Position numbers and translations under genes: made by a program. DNA of 33,521 bases from contig JADFZF010000015.1 of the NCBI GenBank assembly GCA_015232645.1, positions 1 to 33,521 of the forward strand. Direction: 5' to 3'. Below, one piece after another: positions 1-9,414 of the stretch (its first letter is position 1; each line of letters opens with the position of its first letter). The notes beneath the pieces were generated by a model, which ran no database searches, had not been told where the DNA came from, and saw nothing but the letters and a program-made list of their open reading frames with translations. The DNA comes from Magnetococcales bacterium. GTDB lineage: Bacteria > Pseudomonadota > Magnetococcia > Magnetococcales > UBA8363.

Positions 1-66
1 TATTATATGGATCAGTACACTGTCAATGGTTGTCTCAAATTAATGAAAGTAACAAAGTGGAAATAA
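1..66 (+). CDS. possible 3' end of a gene entering from the left edge
   Basis: Frame 1 is open from the first base and ends at TAA 64-66, giving 21 codons that end in LMKVTKWK. It is followed by a GGGG-CAAT-CCCC hairpin and a T6 run at 93-118, as expected after a gene end. The last codons are duplicated at 164-192. No family can be assigned from so few residues, and the stretch may simply be non-coding AT-rich DNA. Confidence 0.25.
   Translation, partial: YYMDQYTVNGCLKLMKVTKWK
38..66 (+). repeat. 29-bp direct repeat, copy 1
   Basis: This 29-bp block begins aattaatgaa and ends aagtggaaataa. It matches the block at 164-192 with one mismatch (A in place of T at repeat position 11). In frame 1 both copies read as L-M-(K/N)-V-T-K-W-K-stop, so the repeat may be a duplicated gene end or a mobile-element edge. 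Confidence 0.8.
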
Positions 67-92
67 ACAGTTTAAAGTAAATTAACGCTTAT

Positions 93-118
93 GGGGCAAT
101 CCCCCAGCCCCCTTTTTT
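93..118 (+). terminator. weak terminator-like hairpin with T run
   Basis: GGGG (93-96), loop CAAT, CCCC (101-104), then a C-rich spacer and T6 (113-118). The stem is only four base pairs. A similar GGGGA-CGG-TCCCC hairpin followed by C-rich sequence lies at 20646-20658. Confidence 0.35.
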
Positions 119-163
119 CTTTCACTATTTTCATAAATCAATAAATAATTAGCCATCCATTCC

Positions 164-192
164 AATTAATGAATGTAACAAAGTGGAAATAA
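164..192 (+). repeat. 29-bp direct repeat, copy 2
   Basis: Second copy of the block at 38-66, starting 126 bp further on, with 28 of 29 bases identical. It lies in AT-rich DNA with no gene around it. Confidence 0.8.
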
Positions 193-518
193 TCAAACCG
201 AGCCCCAATCTTGAGTGACGATTTCATGCCTATTATTTGCACCATAACAAATAAAACCAGGCAATAATATAACTAAATATTGATAAAACGCACGTTGATA
301 GCCTAACAATCCCACTCAATTATTACTTATATAGTTCAAAAAATAATTATTAGATGCAGTCCGGCCCGCCCATTCTCAGACACTCAATGATACGATTGGT
401 TTCCAAACGGTTTTTTTTTCAATTTTTTTAGGCGATAATGTCGTACAATGAATGGAGGGGTCTGATGTGTTGAATTGGCCTCCAGTCATCCAATATAACT
501 CCCCTATCGAAAAACAAC
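193..518. other. AT-rich intergenic DNA upstream of the first diguanylate cyclase
   Basis: No plausible gene was seen. The stretch is AT-rich and contains a T9 run and a T7 run at about 411-429. It should hold the promoter of the gene starting at 519, but no -35/-10 pair with good spacing could be picked out with confidence. Confidence 0.5.
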
Positions 519-2255
519 ATGTCCATCGATCACAAATTGGCCCTTGGGTTTGGAAGTCTTGTTGGTTTGGTGTTGCTGCTGGCCATGTTGGCTTGGCAAA
601 ACATGCAGATCCTGGACACCCTGGGTCAAAATCATACCCGTCTGCAAACCATGCGTATTTCGCTCCTGGAGGCCAGAAGATGCGAAAAAAATTATTTATT
701 GCGCTTCGAACGTCGCTGGGTCGATCTGTGCCTGGAAAAAACGGACGACCTGACGCGCATGATCGCCGCGGAAGCACGTCTGAATATCCCTTCCGAGGCT
801 GATCACTGGCGCCAAGCCGCCCGATCGATCGCGGAGTACAAAGAGCGGATCGATCAAACCGTCCAGAATGGTGGGCCAGATCTGCTCCAGAGAGTGGCCA
901 TCGGCGAGAGGCTGGTTCCTCCCGCGGCACGACCGCTGCATGAAGCGCTTGAGAAGCTGATCATGATCCGAGCCAAAACCAAAAAAGAGCATATGGATTG
1001 GACCGAACATTTTTATTCTTATTACGTTATATTCACCATAACAATGACAATAATCGTATTCACTCTCATCGCCTATTCCATTCGTTCCTCCTTGCTTGCT
1101 GGAGTCCGATTCGTCAAGGAGATCGAAGCGGGTAATCTGCAGGCGAGAATTCCCTGGATTCCTCCCGACAACATAGGAATCCTGTTCAATGCCATGCACA
1201 ACATGGCGGCGCAACTGCGACGGCTGGAGGATGCCAATATCCATGCCATGGCGTCACGCTTGGCCCTCAGCGCTCTGCTGGAAACGTCCCAGGAGCCACT
1301 GCCGCTGCCACGCCAGTTGGAAATCGCACTGCAAATCATTCTGACGGTCCCTTTCCTGCGGGTACAGAAAAAGGGAGCCATCTTTTTGGTGGACGACCAT
1401 ACCGGCTGCCTGAATATGGTCGCATGGCATGGCTTGCATCCTGATATCATTCAATCCTGCCGCGAAGTCGCTCCGGGACATTGCCTGTGCGGACGCGCCC
1501 TCGAGGGGAAAACCCTCCTCTATTCGTCGCGTGTGGATGAACACCACGACACCGTTTTCCCTGGGATGGAGGATCACGGCCACTATTGCCTGCCGATCCT
1601 CGCCCGCGGATCAGTACAAGCGTTGCTGACCTTGTATCTTTCGCCGGATTATCAACATTCTCCTGAAGACGAGGCCCTATTGACCAACGTCGCCTTCACC
1701 CTGGCGGGGATTCTCGAACGCCGGCGGTTGGAAGAAAAAATGCGGCATATGGCCCACCATGATCTGCTGACCTCGTTACCCAACCGGGCGTTGTTTACCG
1801 AACATTTGACCCTGTCCCTGGCCAAGGCGGCGCGGCGAAACAACCTGTTGGCACTGATGATCATCGATCTGGATCATTTCAAGCAGGTCAACGATACCTG
1901 GGGGCACGCCGTTGGCGATCAGGTTTTGATCACAACCACCAAGAGGATACGTGCGTGTCTGCGTGCGTCGGACCTGATCGCTCGTTTGGGAGGCGATGAA
2001 TTTGCCGTCATCCTGTCCGACCTCGCCGACCGGGGCAGCGCCTCCCTGGTAGCGGAAAAGATCGTCCACGAAGTGTGCCAACCCATGATCGATACAAGTG
2101 CCCCGGTCACCATCGGTGCCTCGGTGGGAATTGCCATCTATCCGGAGCATGCCCTGGATGGCGATGAACTGATGATCCGGGCCGACAAGGCGATGTATGA
2201 GGTCAAACAACAGGGCAGGAACGGCTATCGCTTCGTCAACACACCGATTCCTTGA
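519..2255 (+). CDS. membrane diguanylate cyclase (sensor-HAMP-like-GAF-GGDEF)
   Basis: A 578-residue protein predicted to make c-di-GMP from two GTP at the inner membrane. A membrane helix at about 10-27 and another at about 168-187 flank a periplasmic helical sensor. A HAMP-like linker (about 188-240) follows, then a GAF domain (about 255-400) with a CLCG motif (322-325) and a later HGHY motif (353-356), then GGDEF (about 405-575). The catalytic motif GGDEF is intact at 491-495. An RASD at 482-485, five residues before it, fits the RxxD product-inhibition site. ATG 519 is the first start after an in-frame TGA at 471-473, and no strong ribosome site is visible. The gene converges on the kinase gene ending at 2280, only 24 bp away. 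The sensed signal is unknown. Confidence 0.93.
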   Translation: MSIDHKLALGFGSLVGLVLLLAMLAWQNMQILDTLGQNHTRLQTMRISLLEARRCEKNYLLRFERRWVDLCLEKTDDLTRMIAAEARLNIPSEADHWRQAARSIAEYKERIDQTVQNGGPDLLQRVAIGERLVPPAARPLHEALEKLIMIRAKTKKEHMDWTEHFYSYYVIFTITMTIIVFTLIAYSIRSSLLAGVRFVKEIEAGNLQARIPWIPPDNIGILFNAMHNMAAQLRRLEDANIHAMASRLALSALLETSQEPLPLPRQLEIALQIILTVPFLRVQKKGAIFLVDDHTGCLNMVAWHGLHPDIIQSCREVAPGHCLCGRALEGKTLLYSSRVDEHHDTVFPGMEDHGHYCLPILARGSVQALLTLYLSPDYQHSPEDEALLTNVAFTLAGILERRRLEEKMRHMAHHDLLTSLPNRALFTEHLTLSLAKAARRNNLLALMIIDLDHFKQVNDTWGHAVGDQVLITTTKRIRACLRASDLIARLGGDEFAVILSDLADRGSASLVAEKIVHEVCQPMIDTSAPVTIGASVGIAIYPEHALDGDELMIRADKAMYEVKQQGRNGYRFVNTPIP

Positions 2256-2279
2256 TGATACAAGCCCTGCCGCACGGAG

Positions 2280-3464
2280 CTAACTGCTGAACGGCCGACC
2301 GCCCTCGGTAAGGTTGGAGGTCCGACAGGCTGAATCGCTGGGGTCATCCAGGTTTGGCAGTCCGACGATGATTGTCGTCCGGTTTGGCACCGAAGAGTCC
2401 AAGCGAATCGTCCCGTTCTGGGTCAAAGCCATGAGTTTGGCGGAATATGTGCCCAAACCGGTTCCATCTTTTTTCCCTTTTGTGACAAATTTTTCAAAAA
2501 ATCGCTCTCGAATCTCTTCAGGGACTTCGCCACTGTTGCCAATTTTTATTTCTGCGGGGGCTCCATGCAACATGTCAATATGAACCGTTCCCCCCGATGG
2601 AGAAGCCTCCATGGCATTATTGATCAAATTATTGAAAAGCGAAAAACATAACGATTCATCGCCGATGATCAAGAATGAGTCATCTTGAGTTAAAGAACGC
2701 CCGTCGATATGGATCTGGAAATCGATCTTCCTAGAGAGGCTCTTTCGCTCCGACAGTCGACTCAATTTACCAAACACCTTGACTAAATCGACCGATGCGG
2801 AACTCAGTTTGTAGGTCCCATTTTCCATTTTTACCAGGTCGAGAGAATGATTAATCTGTCCAAGCAAGGAATAACCGGCATCCACGACCAACTGGCACAT
2901 TTGCGTCTGCTCTTCGTTCATCTGCAGGGTCTCTCGCAACAGATCGGAGAATCCCAACATGGCGTTCAATGGGCCTTTCAGGTCATGACGGAGGATAAGA
3001 TCGATTTCTTCACGTAATTTGGCCGCGTTGATCAATTCCTCATTCTGTTGTTTGAGGCGAGCCTGGATGTTTTTCAGCTTCAGATGCGTTCGGACCCTGG
3101 CCTTGACCACGGGTGTACTGACCGGCTTGATCAAAAAATCAACCGCGCCGATTTCAAAGGCGTAGGCTTCATCGATCACATCGGTTTTTGCAGTGACAAA
3201 AATAACGGGTATTTCCCTCGTATTTTCCTGTGACTTGATCCTACGGCAGACCTCATAGCCATCGATATCCGGCATCATAATATCAAGCAAGACCAGATCG
3301 ATGGCCTGTGAGGCCAAGAGTTCCAAAGCCATCTTGCCGTTTTTCGAAAAAAAGAGCTCGTATTCATCCGCTAATGCCGAAATCAATACTTTGATGTTTC
3401 CCGGAACATCATCGACAATGAGAATGGATGGCTGCTTTTCAGCATTATTATGGAATGACGTCAT
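2280..3464 (-). CDS. response regulator-histidine kinase (REC-HisKA-HATPase)
   Basis: A soluble 394-residue protein with an N-terminal receiver domain and a histidine kinase core. The receiver has the acidic pair D18/D19, phospho-acceptor D61, T91 and K113. A short coiled coil (about 125-150) leads to the dimerisation helix, with the phosphorylated H160 in an RHDLKGPLN motif. The ATPase domain has an N-box around 279-283, a G1 box that reads GNSG (310-312 region), and a GTGLG box at 334-338. It lies 31 bp downstream of the large hybrid kinase on the same strand. It probably receives phosphate from that kinase's HPt domain and acts as the next relay step. No DNA-binding output is present, so its target is unknown. 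Domain calls are secure; the partner assignment is inferred from gene order. Confidence 0.93.
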   Translation of the reverse strand: MTSFHNNAEKQPSILIVDDVPGNIKVLISALADEYELFFSKNGKMALELLASQAIDLVLLDIMMPDIDGYEVCRRIKSQENTREIPVIFVTAKTDVIDEAYAFEIGAVDFLIKPVSTPVVKARVRTHLKLKNIQARLKQQNEELINAAKLREEIDLILRHDLKGPLNAMLGFSDLLRETLQMNEEQTQMCQLVVDAGYSLLGQINHSLDLVKMENGTYKLSSASVDLVKVFGKLSRLSERKSLSRKIDFQIHIDGRSLTQDDSFLIIGDESLCFSLFNNLINNAMEASPSGGTVHIDMLHGAPAEIKIGNSGEVPEEIRERFFEKFVTKGKKDGTGLGTYSAKLMALTQNGTIRLDSSVPNRTTIIVGLPNLDDPSDSACRTSNLTEGGRPFSS

Positions 3465-3495
3465 AAATTTGGCATATATTATTTAGATTAATGCA

Positions 3496-6400
3496 CTATA
3501 GATCCAGATCTATATTATAATGTTTTGCCAACTGGATCACATCTTGGCTTGCTTTCTGGAAATCAAGTGCATCCATTTTAACAGCTATGGATCTCTGAAC
3601 CTCTTGTACACCTGGGTCATTTCCATCAAGCATGGACGATAGTTCTTCAAATGTCTCAATTGATTTTACTCTATTATTTTTTAATTCAAGGAACAGGTTG
3701 GACATCATCTCACGTAATCGATTCAAATCTGTTTCATGGGATTGTTGTCTTCCCGCCATTTTTGTTGTTGAGTTTATTTCTTCCGGAGAAGGGATCGAGT
3801 TCAGAACCTGGTTCAAGGCCTGCTGTAATAACTGCAGGTTCTCGAAGGCCTTTGTCAGGTTTTCTTCACGGAGACTCAATTCCAGGGAATAGGCCGCTTC
3901 CGCCAGACGGTGTGCCGCCAGATTGGCAGCTATTCCCTTGACCGTATGCGCCAAATGGATGGCGGCATTGCGGTCGGCATGAACCTGTGGATCCAACGCG
4001 TCCCGAATGCGATCACAAATATTGAAATAATCTCGTTGCAGTTCCAATAACAGGGAAGTAAAAAGTTTGATGTTCCCTGAAAATCGTTCCATCGCCACTT
4101 CAATATCAATGCCAGTCAACTGTGGCCATTCGATCACCTCCGAATGCTTATGACTGTTCATCACATCCAATATTTTGTCCTTGAGCACGGAAGATGATTG
4201 TTCCGATGGGTTAATCCATCTTAATAATATATCGTAGAGTTGCTTACGTTCGATGGGTTTGCTGATATAACCGTTCATGCCGACTGCCAAACATTTCTCC
4301 CGATCCCCAACTAAGGCATGAGCGGTCATGGCGATAATCGGGATATTTTCAATATCGTGGTCTTTCCTGATATGAGACGTGGCGGTATAGCCATCCATCT
4401 CCGGCATCTGCAGATCCATGAACACCAGATCATAGCGATTTTCCCTGAGCATTCGTAATGCCACGCGACCATTGCCTGCCACTTCGACCTTGAGTCCGAC
4501 ATGCTCCAAAATCTCCGTGGCCACCTGTTGATTGATGGAATTGTCCTCAACCAATAATATCCGATGGCCTGCGATTTGCCTGACCACTTCGGCGGTATTG
4601 ATCTGTTCCCGACCAGGTCGGAACAAACGATCAACCTCCACTCCGTAGATACCCATGATGGTATCGAACAGCAGCGAACAGGTCACCGGCTTGCTGATAC
4701 AAGCTGCCACTCCATACATTCCGCTGCCACCCATGACCTCTCTTTCACGACCATAGCCGGTCAAAACAATGATTTTGGTCTGGGCATTGGCCGCCTGTTT
4801 CAATCGCTTCAGGGTGGTGTTCAAATGGGACCCGGGCATCCACCAGTCAATGAGGAAAAGTGAAAATGGTCGCGCTTCCTCCAGACTCTGCCGCAACGCC
4901 TGTTCCATTTCCTCCACCGAGGCCGCAACAATCGCTTCAAAGGTAAACAGTTCCAGAACCTCCTTGATCGATAATCGGGTGGCTGGAGAATCATCCACAA
5001 CCAATGCCCGAAGATTTTGCATATCCTTAGGAGGTAAAAGATCGTTATGCAACTCTTGATCGGAGCATCGTTGAAATCGAGCGGTGAATCGAAACAGACT
5101 GCCATGATCAGGCGAACTTTCCACCCATATCTTCCCCCCCATCATTTCCGTCAGCCGTTTACAAATCGACAGCCCCAACCCGGTTCCGCCAAACTTACGC
5201 GTAATGGATGTATCGGCCTGGGAAAAAGATTGAAACAACTCCCCGAGTTTGGCGGTATCGATACCAATGCCGGTATCCCGAACGGTAAATTCCAGGACGA
5301 TAGCATCACTCTCCTCCTCCAGGTGCCGAACACCAACCTCGATTTCCCCTTCCTCGGTAAACTTGATGGCATTACTGATCAGATTGATCAAAATCTGATC
5401 GAGGCGGAAATAATCACCATTAAGAACATAAGTGCATTCTTTAGACACCCGTATGATGAATTCCAGTCCCTTTTCATTCGCCTTGGCCCGAAAAAGGTCG
5501 GAAACCCGGTCAAAGACATCACGCAACAAAAAATCGTGATGCTCCAGCTCCATTTTTCCCGCCTCGATTTTGGAAAAATCAAGTATATCGTTGATGATTC
5601 GCAGCAAGGTCCGCGAAGAATTCTTGATTTTAGTCAAATAATCCCGAGCTTGATCCTCCAGACTCAATTCCAAAGCCAGTTCCGTCAGTCCAATGATGGC
5701 ATTGAGTGGTGTACGGATTTCATGACTCATATTGGCCAAGAATTCACTCTTGGCTCGATTGGCTTCGGTTTGAGCCGCAAGCAGTTCCGCTTCATGACGC
5801 CGTATTTGTTCCTGAATCCGTTGTTGTTCTTCCAGATTTCTGGCCATCTTGAGAAAGGAATCGGCGAGTTCTTCCAGTTCATCTCCGGTGGTTGTACTGA
5901 GTTGAATATCAAATCGCCGCTCCCCGATGGCTCGGGCGGCATCTCTCAGTTGCCAAATGGGATGGACCATGCGGCTGGAGACTCGATAGGCTACAAAAAA
6001 AACCAGGAGAGTACCGAGAATCATGGCGGACAATACGTCGAAACGCAAACTATTGGCCGATTCAAAGGCCTCTTGCGCATCGATTTCCCCAGCCAGGATC
6101 CAATGAATACCAACTTTCTCAAATATGGGTAAATCATGATACGCCCCCAGTACCGGCACGGCACGATAATCGGGGTAGACATTCTCCATCGCCACCAACG
6201 GTACCTGAACCGCCACGGGTTGAGCTGGTCGTCGTTGCTGACGTTTCCAGTATTCCAAGAGCGGTGTCTCGCACTTTTCGGTCAAAACCGTCGCATGGGG
6301 CGATAGATGCGAATTGGAACGCATGATACCGTCCAGACCCAACAAAAAGGTCTTTCCGGTATTCCCCAGGCCAATACGATTCAATAAAATATGGTTGATA

Positions 6401-7056
6401 GGCTCGAAGGGAATCTGAAGCGCCATCCCTCCCGCCAGTTTGAAATTATCATCAATGATCGCTCTGATGAGAAAATGACTGACCTCGGATGGCGGAAGAT
6501 TGAAAAATTCAAAATCGGATAACAATTCCGATTGCATATGTTCACCCAGTTCCCCATAAACCCGGCTGAAGAGAGAATCTTTTTTTTTCCCCTGCAGCAG
6601 ATTGGTCCCCAATAAATCTTCCCCATTGGCAACAAAAAGAATGTTGCCATGCGGATCCAACAGGTAAAGGTTCAAATAACCATACGATTTTTGAAACTCC
6701 CTCAGATCCTCGCCCCATTCGGCGGTCATATCGATCCATGAAGGGCTCTTGACGAACTCGGCGAGCGGCAACTTCGATTCCTTCCAGGCCGCCTGCAGTC
6801 GGGCTAACAGATGCATATTGGATCGGGCAAAAGCCAATGTATTGATGTGACGAAATTTTTCCTGGTAAAAGGATTCGATCATCCCCGACTTGAGGGCCAG
6901 GGTGGAAAATAACAAACTTTGAGAATCCTTCTTTAAGATCCTGCTGGCGTTAAAATAACTGAGCAGTCCAACGACACTGGTGGAAAGTACCGTCAGGAGT
7001 AAAAACCACAATAACAGTCGGCGTCCGATGCCACGGCGAATGAAGGGATGATTCAT
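3496..7056 (-). CDS. membrane hybrid histidine kinase, dCACHE-HAMP-HK-REC-REC-HPt
   Basis: About 1186 residues from ATG 7056. A membrane helix at about 15-36 and a second at about 340-359 flank a periplasmic region of CACHE type. A HAMP domain, coiled coil and kinase core follow, with H445 in an SHEIRTPLN motif, N-box N558/N562, DTGIG at 594 and GGTGLGL near 624. Two receivers come next: REC1 has D737 and K789 but the unusual sequence DWWMPG, and REC2 is canonical with D881 and K933. The HPt domain carries H1037 in an AHTVKG motif, and a 75-residue helical tail closes the protein. An in-frame TTG at 7074 could add six residues. ATG 7056 is preferred because AGGCGG lies seven bases upstream. 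The start lies inside an inverted repeat (7053-7093). It follows the PstS-like gene, so phosphate or another small solute is a possible signal, by inference only. Confidence 0.93.
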   Translation of the reverse strand: MNHPFIRRGIGRRLLLWFLLLTVLSTSVVGLLSYFNASRILKKDSQSLLFSTLALKSGMIESFYQEKFRHINTLAFARSNMHLLARLQAAWKESKLPLAEFVKSPSWIDMTAEWGEDLREFQKSYGYLNLYLLDPHGNILFVANGEDLLGTNLLQGKKKDSLFSRVYGELGEHMQSELLSDFEFFNLPPSEVSHFLIRAIIDDNFKLAGGMALQIPFEPINHILLNRIGLGNTGKTFLLGLDGIMRSNSHLSPHATVLTEKCETPLLEYWKRQQRRPAQPVAVQVPLVAMENVYPDYRAVPVLGAYHDLPIFEKVGIHWILAGEIDAQEAFESANSLRFDVLSAMILGTLLVFFVAYRVSSRMVHPIWQLRDAARAIGERRFDIQLSTTTGDELEELADSFLKMARNLEEQQRIQEQIRRHEAELLAAQTEANRAKSEFLANMSHEIRTPLNAIIGLTELALELSLEDQARDYLTKIKNSSRTLLRIINDILDFSKIEAGKMELEHHDFLLRDVFDRVSDLFRAKANEKGLEFIIRVSKECTYVLNGDYFRLDQILINLISNAIKFTEEGEIEVGVRHLEEESDAIVLEFTVRDTGIGIDTAKLGELFQSFSQADTSITRKFGGTGLGLSICKRLTEMMGGKIWVESSPDHGSLFRFTARFQRCSDQELHNDLLPPKDMQNLRALVVDDSPATRLSIKEVLELFTFEAIVAASVEEMEQALRQSLEEARPFSLFLIDWWMPGSHLNTTLKRLKQAANAQTKIIVLTGYGREREVMGGSGMYGVAACISKPVTCSLLFDTIMGIYGVEVDRLFRPGREQINTAEVVRQIAGHRILLVEDNSINQQVATEILEHVGLKVEVAGNGRVALRMLRENRYDLVFMDLQMPEMDGYTATSHIRKDHDIENIPIIAMTAHALVGDREKCLAVGMNGYISKPIERKQLYDILLRWINPSEQSSSVLKDKILDVMNSHKHSEVIEWPQLTGIDIEVAMERFSGNIKLFTSLLLELQRDYFNICDRIRDALDPQVHADRNAAIHLAHTVKGIAANLAAHRLAEAAYSLELSLREENLTKAFENLQLLQQALNQVLNSIPSPEEINSTTKMAGRQQSHETDLNRLREMMSNLFLELKNNRVKSIETFEELSSMLDGNDPGVQEVQRSIAVKMDALDFQKASQDVIQLAKHYNIDLDL

Positions 7057-7093
7057 GAAGCCGCCTGGTATCAACTAGCAAAAGGCTTCATGA
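7053..7093 (-). promoter_or_regulatory. mRNA inverted repeat covering the hybrid kinase start codon
   Basis: Perfect 10-base arms TCATGAAGCC (7053-7062) and its complement GGCTTCATGA (7084-7093) are separated by 21 bases. On the mRNA the first arm begins directly after the TAG stop of the PstS-like gene. The second arm contains the kinase ATG (7056-7054) and overlaps part of the AGGCGG ribosome site (7066-7061). Folding would hide the start. A ribosome finishing the upstream gene would cover the first arm and could expose it, which would give translational coupling. The arms are seen directly; the mechanism is inferred. Confidence 0.6.
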
Positions 7094-7549
7094 CTAATGA
7101 ATTATCCTAAACACGTTCACCCCTTGGGGATTGGACTGATTATCGACATACCCGACGGCACCCGGAGTACTGGCGACCATGTGAATCATTTCCGCGTCGG
7201 ATTGCACCGTCCTTGGTGAAGCCCCTTCGCCGGTAAAAATCACCTTGCGCCAATAATTACGAAAGGCCACAGCGGTCATTCCCATGCTGGAATTGAGAAA
7301 TTCCTGATGGACTTTACCCTGATCCTGAAGGGTTGGAATGATTCTCTGGCCATTGGACCAATGCGTTGTCTTGCCAAGGAAAATGTTTTTCACCTCCTGC
7401 GGAGAAAGGCGGTCGACGGTCACATCCCGATTGGCAATGGCGACCACCTCTCCCCGGGCAGGCAGCGGTGGGACCCAGGCGATCCCAAAGCTTGCCGTCA
7501 GGATGCAGATCGTCAACGCGACTGATCTTCTTTTATTGTCTCTTTTCAT
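7094..7549 (-). CDS. short PstS-like periplasmic substrate-binding protein
   Basis: A 151-residue protein from ATG 7549 with a basic N-terminus and hydrophobic signal segment (about 9-27). The rest resembles the PBP-like domain seen in short phosphate ABC transporter substrate-binding homologues: VAIAN near the mature start, a LSPQEVKNIFLGK motif, a central FRNYWRK segment and a late GAVGYVDN motif. It is about half the length of a classical PstS and has no permease or ATPase genes beside it, so a sensing or accessory role is more likely than transport. Its ATG overlaps the TGA of the porin by one base (TGATG). The hybrid kinase starts 37 bp after its TAG. The family call is moderately sure; the ligand is not known. 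Confidence 0.85.
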   Translation of the reverse strand: MKRDNKRRSVALTICILTASFGIAWVPPLPARGEVVAIANRDVTVDRLSPQEVKNIFLGKTTHWSNGQRIIPTLQDQGKVHQEFLNSSMGMTAVAFRNYWRKVIFTGEGASPRTVQSDAEMIHMVASTPGAVGYVDNQSNPQGVNVFRIIH

Positions 7550-8154
7550 CAGAAAGAATAGATCGCCTTGAAGGCCCACAGTGTCCAATATCTTCCAGAC
7601 GGGGTACCGACAGCCAACGCCGTTCCATCCATCCAATGCCCTTCCAACTTGACCATCCAGTTTTGGTCGATATCATAGCGACCGGTCATGGCCAGATCCT
7701 TTTGCCATGCCATATAGTCCTTGGAAAAAATTCCCGCGCCGAGGGCATTGGTCCCCTTTTTATCTCGCAGGTCCCAGTAAAACGCCGAATAGTAGGCGGA
7801 GGTCTCGAACTCGCTGGTCATTCGATACGACACCGAACTGTACCACCCACCCAGGATCGATCGGTTGGTCATAGTCACGGTCGAAAGAGGGGTTCGAGTC
7901 GAAATCTTGTTGTCTTGATCGTAAATCGAGTACTCTGCCAGCAGCGTCAGTTTATCTTTGGTATACTCGGCGCTATAGGTGGATATTTGGGCATCGGAAT
8001 CGGTCACGGTCGCTAGCTGGAACAGGCCCAGATTGCGACTGGTCGTCAACTTCACCTGACCCGACAACGAGCTGACTCCCAAACGCAGCCCCATTGGGGT
8101 GGTCCACTTGACCCCACCACCGTAAATGACATCACTGCTTGCCTCGGTCAGTTG
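7549..8154 (-). CDS. outer-membrane porin, C-terminal part (frame-shifted from the N-terminal part)
   Basis: After the G9 tract (8155-8163) this frame continues the porin that stops at 8148 in the other frame. It reads QLTEASSDVIYGGGVKW, then alternating beta-strand-like sequence, and ends in WALWAFKAIYSF with the terminal Phe typical of outer-membrane barrels. An internal ATG at 8094 is available, but a product starting there would lack a signal peptide. One more G in the tract (G10) would join both parts into a barrel of about 400 residues. The TGA stop overlaps the start of the PstS-like gene, so the two are translationally coupled when the frame is intact. Confidence 0.85.
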   Translation of the reverse strand, partial: QLTEASSDVIYGGGVKWTTPMGLRLGVSSLSGQVKLTTSRNLGLFQLATVTDSDAQISTYSAEYTKDKLTLLAEYSIYDQDNKISTRTPLSTVTMTNRSILGGWYSSVSYRMTSEFETSAYYSAFYWDLRDKKGTNALGAGIFSKDYMAWQKDLAMTGRYDIDQNWMVKLEGHWMDGTALAVGTPSGRYWTLWAFKAIYSF

Positions 8155-8750
8155 CCCCCCCCCTGCGCCAAGGAGGTGAAAATGGATAAACCACCTTTGG
8201 GTTCCACCGGTTCCTTACCCACATAGAGGCTGTATTCAAGATTACCAAACCCGGGATCGGTATTGCCGTAAAGATTGAGGCCATTGACCGCGATGATCAA
8301 ATCCCGATAGTACAGATTATAGACGCTCCCGGGTGGTAAGATTTGCGAACGGGCCGCATCCACATCCATCACTTCATTAAACAACCCATTCGGAATCTTG
8401 ATTCTCCCCAGCCGCAAACCCAGCCAATCCTCCCAATGATAATCGGCCAGAGCCCAGTCGACTTTAATGTCGTTATGATCCACCTCGCCCAGGCCCCGAG
8501 ATACCAACTGCCCTCCCAGACGTAGCCGATCATTGGCGTTCCACGAAAAATTGACCCCCAACTCGTTAAAATTGAAAGTTCCACCATCTGTCTTCGTATA
8601 ATAATCATAATCAGACGAGGTAATATACCCTTGGCTTAAAAAACCATGCATATCGACAGAACCCAGGTTGATTGCATAGGACGATCTTCCTGAAAATAAT
8701 AAAAATATTACAAATAACCAAGCATTAAAAATTTTAATTTGTTCGTACAT
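8148..8750 (-). CDS. outer-membrane porin, N-terminal part (truncated by frameshift)
   Basis: A 200-residue frame with a signal peptide (about 1-26, ending SSYA), then barrel-like strands such as VDMHGFLSQGY and LGVNFSWNANDRLRLGGQL. This resembles the start of phosphate/anion-type or alginate-type porins with a short N-terminal HGFLSQGY strand. It ends at TGA 8148-8150 just after a G9 run that encodes Gly-Gly-Gly, while barrel sequence continues in the next frame to 7549. The full gene is 7549-8750. It heads the operon containing the PstS-like protein and the two kinases. Whether the break is a true OFF phase, a mutation or a base-calling error cannot be told from one sequence. Confidence 0.85.
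   Translation of the reverse strand: MYEQIKIFNAWLFVIFLLFSGRSSYAINLGSVDMHGFLSQGYITSSDYDYYTKTDGGTFNFNELGVNFSWNANDRLRLGGQLVSRGLGEVDHNDIKVDWALADYHWEDWLGLRLGRIKIPNGLFNEVMDVDAARSQILPPGSVYNLYYRDLIIAVNGLNLYGNTDPGFGNLEYSLYVGKEPVEPKGGLSIFTSLAQGGGN
8155..8163 (-). repeat. G9 homopolymer tract at the porin frame break
   Basis: Nine C on the plus strand (G9 on the coding strand) between the two porin frames. Seven or ten G would restore a continuous frame. Tracts of this length in surface-protein genes are typical sites of slipped-strand phase variation and also of sequencing error. Confidence 0.85.
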
Positions 8751-8849
8751 TAGCTTGGTTCCACCGTGGTCTGGTTGGAAGGCTGGGCCTACCGCATCGT
8801 TCGGGCCAAACGTGGCCGCTCGATAACGCCGAAAAAAATTGAAGACGGG

Positions 8850-8879
8850 GCTGGGAAGGGAAGGCTATCCCTTCCCAGC
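8850..8879 (-). terminator. 12-bp perfect stem, terminator-like
   Basis: Perfect 12-base arms GCTGGGAAGGGA (8850-8861) and TCCCTTCCCAGC (8868-8879) enclose a 6-base loop. On the minus strand a T7 run follows about 10 bases after the stem. It most likely ends transcription of the small gene at 9043-9300 before the porin operon. The T run is farther away than in a textbook terminator. Confidence 0.5.
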
Positions 8880-9042
8880 AAGGGTTTCGAGGGGACATCT
8901 TGCACCACTTTCGCCCTCTTTGCTCACTTCCTTGTCACCATGATCCTGGCCATGTCTTGAGGGCATCGTGATGGCTTCCTCCTTGAGGGCGCATCGTGGC
9001 GCGTCACCTTGCCTTCATCGGTTGGCATGATGTCAACCGCCC

Positions 9043-9300
9043 TCAGGCAGGTGCCGATTCCATGCCCTGGAACTGGTTATTTTTCTCGGAATTATATTTA
9101 TCCAAGGCCTCCTTGGAAAGATCGACCTGGAAGGATTTCAGGTTGAAGCCGGAAATAGGTTTGGTGGCCATGGTGACGGAAAAAGGTTGATTATCAGGGG
9201 CATCCGTGACCACTTCCTTGGTGCTTTTACCTAATTTGGGAAGGGATTGCAGGAGAGATGAGAGTGGGGCGTTGGACGAATCCGTGACGATGGCGCTCAT
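9043..9300 (-). CDS. small hypothetical protein (85 aa)
   Basis: ATG 9300 is preferred because GAGGAG lies about ten bases upstream; a longer in-frame start at 9348 looks non-coding. The protein is hydrophilic, has no signal peptide, and contains a Leu/Ser-rich start (LSSLLQSLPKLG). The later NLKSFQVDLSKEALDKYN segment is likely helical. No family was recognised. It stands alone between the gloB gene and the porin operon, with a hairpin downstream at 8850-8879. Confidence 0.65.
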   Translation of the reverse strand: MSAIVTDSSNAPLSSLLQSLPKLGKSTKEVVTDAPDNQPFSVTMATKPISGFNLKSFQVDLSKEALDKYNSEKNNQFQGMESAPA

Positions 9301-9414
9301 GGTTGCAGGGTCTCCTCTGGATCGGTGGTAACGAAAAGATCGCGGCAATAAATTGGGATGGAGTCATTGTCTCCTGATTCACGTTATTATGTCAACGGAG
9401 CCGCGACAGTTTAT

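Noticed and set aside
5047-6132. 361-codon plus-strand open frame
   Set aside because: Antisense to the kinase core and HAMP region of the hybrid kinase, which has clear motifs on the other strand.
7056-7074. TTG start for the hybrid kinase
   Set aside because: It lies in the loop of the inverted repeat and has no good ribosome site, while ATG 7056 has AGGCGG at proper spacing.
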